Positions 17,040 through 25,374 of a stretch of DNA of 64,000 nt are shown piece after piece. The stretch spans positions 806,001-870,000 of the forward strand of contig NZ_AUEW01000001.1 in assembly GCF_000426185.1 (NCBI RefSeq), written 5' to 3'. Below the pieces are notes generated by a model that did no database searches, was not told the DNA's origin, and saw only the letters and a program-made list of their open reading frames with translations. The stretch's first letter is position 1; each line of letters begins with the position of its first letter. This DNA comes from Cellulomonas sp. URHD0024. Its GTDB lineage: Bacteria > Actinomycetota > Actinomycetes > Actinomycetales > Cellulomonadaceae. Both the position numbers and the translations under genes were made by a program.

Positions 17040-18226
17040 GAGCTCGTCCGGGCTGCGACACCGTCCGCGCCGACGGCGCCGGCGGTGAAGTTCGGGTGGA
17101 TCAGGCCGATGCACGTGTACGCCAGGTCCGGCACTCGCTCGACCGGGACACCACGCTCGGCGGCGAGCTGCAGGACGTGCTCCACGTCGCCGGGGGCGGC
17201 ATCGGTGCGTACCAGGATCTTCCACGGGACGCGCCGCAGCAGCACCCGGGTCGTCTCGCCGACGCCGGGCTTGATGAGGTTCACGTCCCCGATCCCGTAG
17301 GCGGCCGACACCTGCTCGACGGCCGCCCACCCGGACCAGTCCGCGTCCGAGGCCTCCCTCGTCGCGAGCTGGGCGGCGACGTCGCCACGGACGGCGTCGA
17401 ACTGCGCGCTGACCTCGTCGAGAAACGTTCCGGAGACGTCCGCGTGCGCGAGCTCGGCGTAGAACTTCGCGCCGTGGAACTGCCCCGGCGTCAGCACGCG
17501 GTCGTTGAGCACGGTGCGGGAGACCAGCCCCGAGACAGTCGAGTTGAGGCACGCCGACGCGATGAGGAAGTCGTCCCGGGTGCCGAACATGCTCACGCAG
17601 GATCCCGGGTCCGCGAGCACGGCCAGGTCGGGGCTGAACTGCACGCCGGTGCGCACCTCGTGCTCGACGAGCGCCGCGGCCAGCTCCCGGGAGATGGCGC
17701 CCTTCCCGGTCCACCCGTCGACGAACAGCACCGACGAGGGGTCGTGGCGGTCGGCGATGTAGGCGAGCGCAGCCGGGTCGATACCGCGGCCGCGGACGAT
17801 CGAGACCGCGTAGTGCGGCACGTCGACTCCCCCGCGCTGGGCCCAGCGGCGCATCAAGATCCCGACCGGAGTCCCGGCACGGGCGAGCGAGACGAGGACG
17901 AGCCCGTCCTGACGCGCGGCGAGCGCCAGCTCCGTGACGACGCCGACGGCGGTCGCGAGCCGGCGCACCGAGGAACCCAGCGTGCGGACGAACAGCGCCT
18001 GGTACGCCGGCGAGGGCTGGTACTCGATCGGCAGCGACTCGGCGTAGTGCGCGCCGCCCGACTGGATCGCTTCCTCGCGCTCCTCGACGGGCGCCTCGAG
18101 GGCCACCTCGGACAGGTCGGTGAGCAGCCAGGAGACCTCGTCGGCGGCGTAGGAGCCGAACTGCGGGCCGTGCAACGGGTCCTGGCGCGTCGCCGTGCGA
18201 GGCTGCGGCGCTGGTGCGGGGATCAT
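17036..18226 (-). CDS. StiP-family (PRTase-like) protein with C-terminal PELOTA domain
   Basis: 396 residues. Residues ~20-270 match the StiP/PRTase_1 family: FGSYAADEVSWLLTDL, REEAIQSGGAHYAESLPIEY, VLVSLARAGTPVGILMRRW, PHYAVSIVRGRGID and FVDGWTGKGAI, the last being the phosphoribosyl-binding loop equivalent. The C-terminal ~80 residues (KPGVGETTRVLLRRVPWKILV to the end) match a PELOTA RNA-binding-like domain. Databases name the family cysteine protease StiP, but phosphoribosyltransfer is the more reasoned role. It overlaps both neighbours by 4 bases. ATG 18226 is chosen; an open N-terminal extension lies within the upstream gene and is Arg-rich noise. Confidence 0.88.
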   Translation of the reverse strand: MIPAPAPQPRTATRQDPLHGPQFGSYAADEVSWLLTDLSEVALEAPVEEREEAIQSGGAHYAESLPIEYQPSPAYQALFVRTLGSSVRRLATAVGVVTELALAARQDGLVLVSLARAGTPVGILMRRWAQRGGVDVPHYAVSIVRGRGIDPAALAYIADRHDPSSVLFVDGWTGKGAISRELAAALVEHEVRTGVQFSPDLAVLADPGSCVSMFGTRDDFLIASACLNSTVSGLVSRTVLNDRVLTPGQFHGAKFYAELAHADVSGTFLDEVSAQFDAVRGDVAAQLATREASDADWSGWAAVEQVSAAYGIGDVNLIKPGVGETTRVLLRRVPWKILVRTDAAPGDVEHVLQLAAERGVPVERVPDLAYTCIGLIHPNFTAGAVGADGVAARTSS

Positions 18227-19641
18227 CGAGGTTCCTTGGTTCGGTCGGTGGCGAGCGCCGCGGCCGCTCCGGGCAGTGTCACGACGAGGACGTCGCGGAC
18301 CGTTCCGCCCAGCTGGTCCAGCAGTCCGCCGGGCGCCGCGAGGGCGTCGGAGTCTGCGTCGGCGTCGAGGACGAGCACGACCGCGTCGGGTGCGCAGCTC
18401 GTCACGTTGTAGGCGAACCGTCGGCCAGGGCCGTCGGCCGGGTCGTCGTGCGCAGCGAACGCTAGCGCTGATCGGATGGCGTACCCCGGGTCGTCCACGG
18501 TCAGCACGGGCGAGCGGGTCGTCGAGGAGAAGCGGACGTCCCACGCCCCCTGCAGCGTGTCGACGAGCGCGCACGCCAGCCGCATCGGGACGTACATGAG
18601 CTCCTCGGTGCCGAGGACCAGAACTCGCGCAGCTGCGTGCGGTGGCGGGGTCAGCGCGGCCGCGAGCTCAGCGGCGAGACCTGGGAGCACCTCGTCCAGC
18701 CGGCGACGATCGTCGTCGTCCCAACCGTGGCGGGCGCCCTCGGGCACGTCGGACGGCCACGAGAGACGCACCCGCCGGGCCGGTGTCCGACCCTGCGTGG
18801 AGCCGAGCTCGGTGGGCTGCAGCGCACGGGTGAGCGCCCGCGCTCCGCGGTCGGCGACGTCCTCCGGCACGGTGAGCGTGCCGGCGGCCAGCGCGACGAC
18901 CTCGACCCTGGCACCGATCTCGGCGGCGAAGGCCTCCAGCGCCGCGGTGTCCTGGGGACTGCGCAGGTCGACGAGGGTCGCGACGACATACCTGGACCGC
19001 GGGCGCAACGCGTGCAGGGCGGCGATGGTGTTCCGAGCGGTCCGGCCGGTGCTCAGCTCGTCGTCGACCAGGACGAGGGTGTCGACGTCGAGGACCGAGG
19101 GGTCCGCGGGCAGGAGCAGGTGGGTGGTGGCGTGCGAGTGCTCCTCCTCGAAGTGCCCGACCGGGTCGATGCCGTGCACGGGCCGGCGCGTCGAGTGGAG
19201 GTACGGCGCACCGAGGCTGTCCGCGACGCAGTGCCCGAGCGCGGTCGCGGTCTCGGCGAACCCGAGCACGCACACGCCGTCGACCGGTGGACTGCTCCGC
19301 GTGGTCGAGTCGTCCACGCGGCGGCCGGCCGTCGCGCGTCGCAGCGCACGCCCCAAGGGCCTGAGGTCACGGGCGCTGCCGCTCAGGGCGTCGCGGACGA
19401 GGTCCCCGAGAAGCAGGCCGGCGCCGCGCACGACACGAGGGTCGACGGGGACGTGCTTGCCCAGGACGTGTGAGACGAGCAGCTGTGCACGGCGCGGGTT
19501 GCGGCGCACAGCCATCCCGACCAGGTCGTGCAGGGTGAGACCCACGGGTGCCGTCGTGGTGGTGACGACGACCCCGAGCGCTTCTGCGGCCCACGTGCCG
19601 TCCCACGCCTCCACCGTGCCGGCCCGGTGCCGGGGCGTCAC
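18223..19641 (-). CDS. Phosphoribosyltransferase domain protein with TRSP domain
   Basis: 472 residues. The central PRTase carries the PRPP-binding signature TLVLVDDELSTGRTARNTI (about residue 195), preceded by GVCVLGFAETATALGH. The C-terminal third holds the TRSP domain, named for the motif seen in SSTTRSPVLTVDDPGYAIR. Such PRTase-TRSP proteins occur in Ter operons beside StiP-PELOTA, an aldolase and a HAD phosphatase, exactly as here. GTG 19641 overlaps the aldolase stop (GTGA). The proposed chemistry is joining ribose phosphate to an unknown base-like moiety. Confidence 0.86.
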   Translation of the reverse strand: MTPRHRAGTVEAWDGTWAAEALGVVVTTTTAPVGLTLHDLVGMAVRRNPRRAQLLVSHVLGKHVPVDPRVVRGAGLLLGDLVRDALSGSARDLRPLGRALRRATAGRRVDDSTTRSSPPVDGVCVLGFAETATALGHCVADSLGAPYLHSTRRPVHGIDPVGHFEEEHSHATTHLLLPADPSVLDVDTLVLVDDELSTGRTARNTIAALHALRPRSRYVVATLVDLRSPQDTAALEAFAAEIGARVEVVALAAGTLTVPEDVADRGARALTRALQPTELGSTQGRTPARRVRLSWPSDVPEGARHGWDDDDRRRLDEVLPGLAAELAAALTPPPHAAARVLVLGTEELMYVPMRLACALVDTLQGAWDVRFSSTTRSPVLTVDDPGYAIRSALAFAAHDDPADGPGRRFAYNVTSCAPDAVVLVLDADADSDALAAPGGLLDQLGGTVRDVLVVTLPGAAAALATDRTKEPR

Positions 19642-20825
19642 AGGTCTCCGTCGACGCCGAGCAGGTCGATGACGCTGATGTCGGGGGCCGCGACTCCGAA
19701 CGCACGAGCGCGGACCATGGTGCGCTCCGCCCAGGCACGGTGCGGCTTGGACTCGTTCATCTTGTTGCGGAACCGCGACGCCGCCGCGCCTGCGCTGGAG
19801 CCTGTTCCGAGCACGTCGGTCGCGTCGGCGAACTCCTCGTGCGTGACGACGGACATGGCGTGGACGACGGGGACGTGGCTCGGGTGGATGACGGTCTTGC
19901 CGGTCAGACCGTTCGCCTTGTCCAGGACGACCTCGCGGATGAGGCCGTCGAGGTCCTGCGTGATGAGCGCTTTGCGCAGGCCGTTGGCGTCGTGCGACTC
20001 GAACGGCGTCTCGCGCAGCTGCGGCTTGAACAGGCGCTCGTTCGCCCCGAAGTACTCCCACACCGGACCTGTGACGGTGAACCCCGTCCCGTCGGCGCGG
20101 CCGAGGATGTTCACGACATCGGTGATGACCTCGGCGACGAGGCGCACGTCCCAGATGGTCAGGTCCCGGTTCCTGCGGATCCCGAACGTGCTGCACATGT
20201 CCGTCGCCCCGATGCGCACAGCCAGGACGGACTCCCGGTGCTTGTCCAGCAGCCGCTGCACCCCGACCAGCTCGTCGGTGCGGGTCTCCCGGTGCACGAT
20301 CTGCGGGGACTCGATGACGGGCATCGCGAAGAGTCTGCGCCCGCTGGTGACCTGCGCCTCGGTGAGCGCGTCGAGGAAGGCGGCGCCGGACGTCTCGGTG
20401 AACTTCGGCAGGACGAACCCGGACAGGATGCCCGCCTCGTCGCCGAGCCCCGCCATGATCTCCCCGAGCTGCTCGGGGGTGCGGACGCGGACGAAGACGA
20501 GCGGCCCGTCGATGTCCTGGTCGGCGCCGATGACCCGGCCGGTCAGGCTGAGGGTGCGCAGCTGGCCGATCGCATTGGCCTGTGCAGCGGGAAGCTCGTC
20601 GTCCGCTATCGCGTCCTCGAGGCAGACGACAACGCTCATCACGTCCTGCGCGGCGTGCCTGCGGACCAGGTCCTGGGCAAGGTTCTGGCGCGTCGCGGGC
20701 ATGTACAGGGTGGCACCGAGCGCGGCGGCGAGCGTCGCCGTGTCGGCGTTCCGGCCGAAGGCCTCCGGCGGGCGGCTGAACAGGCGTTCCGTGTCGTGCT
20801 CAGGCAGGCGTCGGAAGTGCCGCAT
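19638..20825 (-). CDS. HpcH/HpaI aldolase - citrate lyase family protein (Ter cluster type)
   Basis: 395-residue TIM-barrel C-C bond lyase. Recognisable parts are ALGATLYMPATRQNL at the first strand, SVVVCLEDAIADDE with metal-binding acid residues, LPKFTE, FAMPVIESPQIV and VRIGATDMCSTFGIRR. It resembles CitE but belongs to the branch found in Ter clusters (C-C_Bond_Lyase). It is probably the first dedicated gene of the metabolite block and is coupled to the PRTase-TRSP gene by a GTGA overlap. A 72-nt gap separates it from the upstream TerD-like gene. ATP-grasp enzymes that often accompany this set are not seen here. Confidence 0.86.
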   Translation of the reverse strand: MRHFRRLPEHDTERLFSRPPEAFGRNADTATLAAALGATLYMPATRQNLAQDLVRRHAAQDVMSVVVCLEDAIADDELPAAQANAIGQLRTLSLTGRVIGADQDIDGPLVFVRVRTPEQLGEIMAGLGDEAGILSGFVLPKFTETSGAAFLDALTEAQVTSGRRLFAMPVIESPQIVHRETRTDELVGVQRLLDKHRESVLAVRIGATDMCSTFGIRRNRDLTIWDVRLVAEVITDVVNILGRADGTGFTVTGPVWEYFGANERLFKPQLRETPFESHDANGLRKALITQDLDGLIREVVLDKANGLTGKTVIHPSHVPVVHAMSVVTHEEFADATDVLGTGSSAGAAASRFRNKMNESKPHRAWAERTMVRARAFGVAAPDISVIDLLGVDGDL

Positions 20826-20897
20826 CCGGCCGGATCCCTTCGTGTGTCGTGGAGCGGTACGGCCGGCGCACCAGGTCTCGGCCGGCCGTCGGCGTCC

Positions 20898-21614
20898 TTA
20901 CTTGCGGCCCGCGGACCAGCGCATCCCCCACCCGTAGGCCTGGTCGACGTCGAACTGGGAGCCGCGGATGTATCGCACCTCGCGCCGTACGGACAGCTGC
21001 CCGCCGTTGTTCTCGAGCATCGCGATCGCGCACATCGCCGAGCGCGGGTCGTGGTCGTCGAGACGGACCTCCACCTGTGATCCGTCCGCCGGGTACAGGG
21101 TCACGACCGCGTCCGCGGCCGCCCAGTTCGGCACGCCCTCGTAGATGAACGCGAACACGAGGATGCGCCGGATGTTCGCGACACGGGACAGGTCGACGAA
21201 GAGGTTCTCCCCCGCCGTGTTCGTCCCGCTCCGGTCGTCGCCGTCGAGCCAGACGATCGGTGACCCACCGAACCCGTGCTGGTCCCTGAACGCGTTCCCG
21301 AGCGCCTGCACCACGCCCTTGGACCCGTCGGTGTACTCGAACAGGGCAGCCAGGTCCAGGTCGATCGCGGCGGTCGCCGGCCGGCCGAAGAACCCTGTGC
21401 GTGCCGGAGCAGCACCCGCGGGGCGCGCGGTCCAGTTCAAGTTGACGCGCAGCACGCCGGCGGTGGCGTTCTTGGTCAACGAGACGGTCGGAGCCGACGT
21501 GGTGAGCGTGACCTTGCCCGGGGCGGGCGCCGGTGCCGGCGTCACGGTCGGCGTCGGAGCCTCGGGTGCAGGCTGGGCTGCCGGACGCTTGGTGTAGTCG
21601 ATGGGCACGGTCAT
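20898..21614 (-). CDS. TerD-related protein (TerA-like)
   Basis: 238 residues. After a Pro/Ala-rich head (about 20-48) comes a diverged TerD domain: KVTLTTSAPTVSLTK, VLRVNLNWTA, AAIDLDLAALFEYTDGSKGVVQALG, IVWLDGDDRSG, GENLFVDLSRVANIRRILVFAFIYEG, then VEVRLDDHDPRSAMCAIAMLEN and a tryptophan-rich end (YGWGMRWSAGRK). The acidic loop DGDDRSGT is where canonical TerD proteins bind calcium. ATG 21614 is chosen; sequence upstream in frame is low-complexity Pro/Ser. It lies 25 nt after the preceding TerD-like gene. Confidence 0.82.
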   Translation of the reverse strand: MTVPIDYTKRPAAQPAPEAPTPTVTPAPAPAPGKVTLTTSAPTVSLTKNATAGVLRVNLNWTARPAGAAPARTGFFGRPATAAIDLDLAALFEYTDGSKGVVQALGNAFRDQHGFGGSPIVWLDGDDRSGTNTAGENLFVDLSRVANIRRILVFAFIYEGVPNWAAADAVVTLYPADGSQVEVRLDDHDPRSAMCAIAMLENNGGQLSVRREVRYIRGSQFDVDQAYGWGMRWSAGRK

Positions 21615-21639
21615 CTCCGTTCGTGGGTAGTGGCTGTGC

Positions 21640-22677
21640 TCAGGTGAGGGGGGTCCGGGCGTCGACCCAGGTGATGTCGGCGAAGCCGTAGGCGGTGCAG
21701 GCATTCTTCAAGGCGCCCGGAATGAGCTCGTTCTCGGCGCGCAGGACCAGCTGCCCATCGACGTTCAGGACGGACATGACCACCAGGACGCCGGCGAACG
21801 GGGCGCTGAGCAGTGGGACGTCGACGCGTGCCCCACCGGTGGTCGTCACGGTCAAGGCACCCGCCCAGGCGAGTGCGGCACCGGTCGCGGAGTATGCGAG
21901 GACGAGCAGCCGGTCGAGCTCGCGAACCTGACGGAGGTCCACGCGCAGCGTCTGGCGGCGCTCGCTCGTCGCGGTGGCGACCGGACGCCTGCTGCCGGAC
22001 GGTGCCAGGGTGCGGCCCGCAGCGGCGTCGAGGACGGACGACTCCCCGGTCCGCAGGCGGTACGCGAACGCCAGGCGCAGGTCGCCGACGCTCTGGGGCA
22101 CCGTCACGTGCACGTCGAGCGCACCGACGCCGGACTGCACCCGCGTCAGCGCGAGGGTGGGCCGCTTCGCGGTCAGTACGGCGCCACGCTCCGCCGTGAC
22201 GCGGTCGGGGAGGTAGCCGAGGACCACGTCGCCGTTCTCCGCCGAAGGGCGCCGCCGGGCCGGCCGGGTCGGCTCATCGGCGGGGGCCGGGCTGGAGAGG
22301 TCGAGCGAGGTCGTCGTCGGCGGCGCCGGTACCGGCGGCGCAGCGGGGCGGCTCAGGTCGAGCGGGGTCGCCCCGGGCGCAGCGGGGGGTCGCAGGTCGA
22401 GCGAGGTCGTCGTCGGCACCTCGGGTGTCGCAGGGCCACTCAGGTCGAGCGAGGTCGTGCTCGTCGGTGTCGTGGGCGGCGTCACACGCGGCGCGGCCGG
22501 GGCCGCCGAGCCGAAGAGGTCGAGCGACGTGCCAGCAACGTCCGAGGCCAGGACGGGAACCGAGGCGGAGCTCGGCCGGACGGCTGCCGGCGCGGGAACC
22601 TGGGGCCGGACGGACCGGCGACGAAGCCAGGGCAGGTCGGTGCGCGGGCGCGCGTTCGCCGGGTCGAGCACGGTCAC
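21640..22677 (-). CDS. Diverged TerD-like protein with five LDL motifs
   Basis: 345 residues. The first 150 residues are a disordered Pro/Ala/Thr region with five copies of T-[ST/P]-LDL; the LDL triplets are at residues 52-54, 77-79, 93-95, 106-108 and 125-127. The C-terminal ~190 residues form a beta-sandwich resembling TerA/TerD proteins (LALTRVQSGVGALDVHVTVP, LRLAFAYRLRTGESSVLDAA, LRVDLRQVRELDRLLVLAYS, LVVMSVLNVDGQLVLRAE). Start GTG 22677 overlaps the previous stop. The repeated motif looks like a multivalent docking tail; related LDL ends occur in two neighbouring proteins. Confidence 0.78.
   Translation of the reverse strand: MTVLDPANARPRTDLPWLRRRSVRPQVPAPAAVRPSSASVPVLASDVAGTSLDLFGSAAPAAPRVTPPTTPTSTTSLDLSGPATPEVPTTTSLDLRPPAAPGATPLDLSRPAAPPVPAPPTTTSLDLSSPAPADEPTRPARRRPSAENGDVVLGYLPDRVTAERGAVLTAKRPTLALTRVQSGVGALDVHVTVPQSVGDLRLAFAYRLRTGESSVLDAAAGRTLAPSGSRRPVATATSERRQTLRVDLRQVRELDRLLVLAYSATGAALAWAGALTVTTTGGARVDVPLLSAPFAGVLVVMSVLNVDGQLVLRAENELIPGALKNACTAYGFADITWVDARTPLT
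22298..22530 (-). repeat. Five in-frame coding repeats (LDL motif)
   Basis: Copies begin near 22298, 22355, 22394, 22442 and 22517 and share AGGTCGAGCG(A/G)GGTCG on the plus strand, the last in shorter form. Spacings of 57, 39, 48 and 75 nt are all multiples of three, so selection acts on the protein motif. Confidence 0.75.
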
Positions 22678-23240
22678 AGCTGCACGCCGAAGTCTGCGGC
22701 GATCCCGACGATCCCGTTCGAGTAGCCCTGCCCGACGACCTTGAACTTCCAGTCGGCACCGAGGCGGTACAGCTCACCCAGCACGAGTCCGGTCTCGTCG
22801 GTGAGGGCGTCTGCGAGGTTCTCCGACCGGACCAGCTCGAGGTTGTCGGCCAGGTCCAGCACGCGGATCCGCGCCTCTCGCAGCTGACCGAAGGTGCGCC
22901 GGCTGCCGGTGCCGTCGTTGATGTAGGCCACCACGACGATGCGGGCGACCTCCGGCGGGACGTCGGCCAGGTCCACCTCGATCTGCTCCAGGTCACCGCC
23001 GACGGCCTTCTCCAGCTGGGTGACCGACATCGCCGGCTCCGTCAGCTGGTTGAAGAAGACCACGTGCTCGTCGGACAGCACCTGGGAGTCCGCGGTGCAC
23101 AGGAGCGTGGCGACCACCAGGTTGTCGGTCAGGACCGGCTCCGGGGACGCGAGCGCGACACCGAGCACCACGGCGGTCAGGTTGGGGATCTCCCGGGTGA
23201 GAGCCACGTTCGACCCACGGGTCATCGGGCGGGCGGCCAT
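22674..23240 (-). CDS. TerD family protein
   Basis: 188 residues, one TerD domain with the normal start (NVALTREIPNLTAVVLGVAL), the acidic loop region (LSDEHVVFFNQLTEPAMSV), the central VDLADVPPEVARIVVVAYIND, and the family ending (ADWKFKVVGQGYSNGIVGIAADFGVQL). Compared with classic TerD the N-terminal DFDLDASA calcium motif is replaced by NLVVATLLC, so calcium binding is probably altered. It overlaps its neighbours on both sides (TGATG upstream, GTGA downstream). A GTG at 23243 is an equally possible start. Confidence 0.88.
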   Translation of the reverse strand: MAARPMTRGSNVALTREIPNLTAVVLGVALASPEPVLTDNLVVATLLCTADSQVLSDEHVVFFNQLTEPAMSVTQLEKAVGGDLEQIEVDLADVPPEVARIVVVAYINDGTGSRRTFGQLREARIRVLDLADNLELVRSENLADALTDETGLVLGELYRLGADWKFKVVGQGYSNGIVGIAADFGVQL

Positions 23241-23749
23241 CACAGGTCCAGGTCCGAGCCGGCGAACTTCGTCTCCAGGAACCGACCCTGCGTCATGAGC
23301 GCGTCCGCATCCTGGTTCCTCGTCGCGACCAGTGACGCTTCCGCCGAGCGGTACAGCGCTTCCAGCTGCGACATCAGCGACTGCGTCGGAGTGCGACCGT
23401 CCCCTCGCGCCGTGTCGCGCAGGGCGGGGTCGACCGCGAGGTAGCCCTTGAGCGTCGTGGGCAGGTAGTCGTTCAGGGTGCTGGCCACCGCAACGGTCGT
23501 GTACACGTCCAGAGGTCGGACCGACGAGGTCTCGATGATCTCGCCCAGCGTGTCCGTCAGCTTGCGCGCGTTCGCGACCGCAGCCAGCGGCAGGGTGCCC
23601 GACCGCGCGTTGATGAAGTGCACCGAGTACCGCAGCGACTTGGCCAGCGCCGCCGGGCTGTCGTACGACGCCGCACCCGCAGCCGCGGCGGCTGCCGCGA
23701 TCCGCAGGTGCTCGGCCGTCTGCTCACGACCCCTGCTCAACCAGCTCAC
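23240..23749 (-). CDS. Hypothetical helical protein of the Ter operon
   Basis: 169-residue, mostly alpha-helical protein with no recognised domain. It has an Ala-rich stretch (IAAAAAAAGAAS), TLPLAAVANARKLTDTLGEIIE, and TPTQSLMSQLEALYRSAEASL, then ends exactly in GSDLDL. That C-terminal LDL resembles the N-terminus of TelA (SELDL) and the five repeats two genes downstream. GTG 23749 has AGGAG 5 nt upstream. It lies 70 nt after telA and is co-transcribed. A role as adaptor between TelA and TerD-type proteins is possible but speculative. Confidence 0.72.
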   Translation of the reverse strand: MSWLSRGREQTAEHLRIAAAAAAAGAASYDSPAALAKSLRYSVHFINARSGTLPLAAVANARKLTDTLGEIIETSSVRPLDVYTTVAVASTLNDYLPTTLKGYLAVDPALRDTARGDGRTPTQSLMSQLEALYRSAEASLVATRNQDADALMTQGRFLETKFAGSDLDL

Positions 23750-23819
23750 GTCACTCCTGTACCAAGGTCACCGATGCGGGGCCCCGAGGACCGCGGTGCC
23801 GGTCCTCGGGCTCAGTCCG

Positions 23820-25037
23820 TCAGCTTGCTTCGCGGGCCCGGGTCCGCTCGAGGTACGGCTTCGCGCGCTCGACCTGACCCTCCAGCGCCGTCACGGTCGC
23901 CTGCATGCTGTCCAGGGCCTGGGTGCGGAAGGTGTCCAGCGCGTCCATGGTGGCGAACACGTTGTCGAACGCGGCCTGCAGCTTGGCGACGTCGAGCGTC
24001 GCGGACGCCGCCTGCTGGTTGATCGCCGCACCCTGCACCCGCAGCTGCTCGGACGTGGACTCGATGAGGTTGGAGGTCACCGTGTTCAGCGCCGTGATCT
24101 GGTCCAGGACGAGCTTCTGCCGAGCAAGGGCCTGCGAGACGATGACCGCGGTCCGCAGCGCGGCGATGGTCGTCGTCTGCGCGCGGTCGACACCGCGGAT
24201 CAGCTCGAGGTTGTTGCGGCGCACGAGGTCCAGCGCGAGGTAGCCCTGGACGCTCACGGCCATCTGCGTCTGCAGGTCCTGGCGGCGCTGACGCACCGGG
24301 AACAGAGCATCGGAACGGACCGTGTTGGCGGCCTCGGAGTCGCCCGCCGCCTCCAGCTCCGCGACCTTCGCGACCAGGGCGTCGTCCAGGGCCTGCGCCA
24401 GGACGTTGTACTCACCGAGCTTGCCCATGGTCGTCCACAGGTTCGCCTTCTCGCTCTCGATGGCCGCGTTGTCCTTGCGGAGCTCGTCCTGCCCGCTGGC
24501 GAGCGCCTTGACGATCGCGTCCAGGTGCGACTGCGCGGACTGGTACTTCGCGAAGTACCGGTCGATCGACGTCCCGCCCGGGAGGAACTTCAGGACCTTC
24601 TTCACACCGGTCAGGTCGGCACGCTTCGGGTCGAGCTCGGTGACCGTGATGCGCAGGTCCGCCAGCGTGTTCGAGACCCGGGTCTGGGCGTCACCCTTGC
24701 CGCCCTTGAGCGCAGCGGCCGGCCGGTCGAGCATCCGGGAGGAGACGGTCGCGGCGGTGCGCATCTCCTGGTCGCCCATCGTCGTGATGGAGGAGACCTT
24801 CTGCGAGAACTGCGGCGACTTGGTGTCGAGCGTCGTCAGCTCGCCGACGAACGTGACGGCCTTGCTGCGCAGCTCAGCCTGCTTGGCGTCCTCGATCGGC
24901 ACGGCCTGGGCGGCCTCCTGCGCCTGGATGACCTGGACAGCGGCGGGTGGGGTCAGCACGAGCCCACCTGCAGAGGGCGCCGCGGTGGCGGTGGCGGTGA
25001 CCGGCGACGCGGTCGCACCCAGGTCGAGCTCGGACAT
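23820..25037 (-). CDS. telA: Toxic anion resistance protein TelA
   Basis: 405-residue TelA (KlaA) family protein, cytoplasmic and almost entirely helical with long coiled coils (KANLWTTMGKLGEYNVLAQALDDALVAKVAELEAAGD and the C-terminal region). Family hallmarks include LDPKRADLTG followed by FLPGGTSIDRYFAKYQSAQSHLDAIVKAL and LRRNNLELIRGVDRAQTTTIAALRTAV. The biochemical role is unknown; it confers tellurite and stress resistance together with TerD proteins. ATG 25037 has GGAGG 7 nt upstream. It is the first gene of the leftward Ter operon. Its extreme N-terminus, MSELDLG, carries the LDL motif shared with its neighbours. Confidence 0.93.
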   Translation of the reverse strand: MSELDLGATASPVTATATAAPSAGGLVLTPPAAVQVIQAQEAAQAVPIEDAKQAELRSKAVTFVGELTTLDTKSPQFSQKVSSITTMGDQEMRTAATVSSRMLDRPAAALKGGKGDAQTRVSNTLADLRITVTELDPKRADLTGVKKVLKFLPGGTSIDRYFAKYQSAQSHLDAIVKALASGQDELRKDNAAIESEKANLWTTMGKLGEYNVLAQALDDALVAKVAELEAAGDSEAANTVRSDALFPVRQRRQDLQTQMAVSVQGYLALDLVRRNNLELIRGVDRAQTTTIAALRTAVIVSQALARQKLVLDQITALNTVTSNLIESTSEQLRVQGAAINQQAASATLDVAKLQAAFDNVFATMDALDTFRTQALDSMQATVTALEGQVERAKPYLERTRAREAS

Positions 25038-25374
25038 CAAGGACCTCCTGCAGTTGGGGAAAAGGCCTTCTCGGACAGGTCGGCACGACCGCCAGGGACG
25101 ACTGTAAGGGGACTCACCGACGCCCGAACATCACATCGGGCCCAGGAGGGCAGGTATGAGCCGAACGCGGCAGCTGAAAGGCGGCCCGGGACGTTCTCAC
25201 AGGCCACGGACGTAGCGACCAGAGGATGAACTTTTGGCCTCATCCGCCCAAAACGCCTGCCTCGGCGCCGGGTGCCGAAGCGTGTCGGACTGTTCCCATA
25301 GCATTCAAGGCGGCCCAGCCGATAGGCAGGCTGAGGTGTGGGACCGGCCCCACCGTCGAGACACTGGAGGATCC
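25038..25374. promoter_or_regulatory. Divergent control region of the Ter cluster
   Basis: This 337-bp gene-free stretch lies between telA (leftward) and terD (rightward) and must hold both promoters. It contains two interleaved inverted repeats of identical geometry: GGATGA-N10-TCATCC (25224-25245) and TTTTGG-N10-CCAAAA (25232-25253), offset by 8 bp. The A/T-rich core stands out in GC-rich DNA. No regulator gene lies nearby. Confidence 0.5.
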
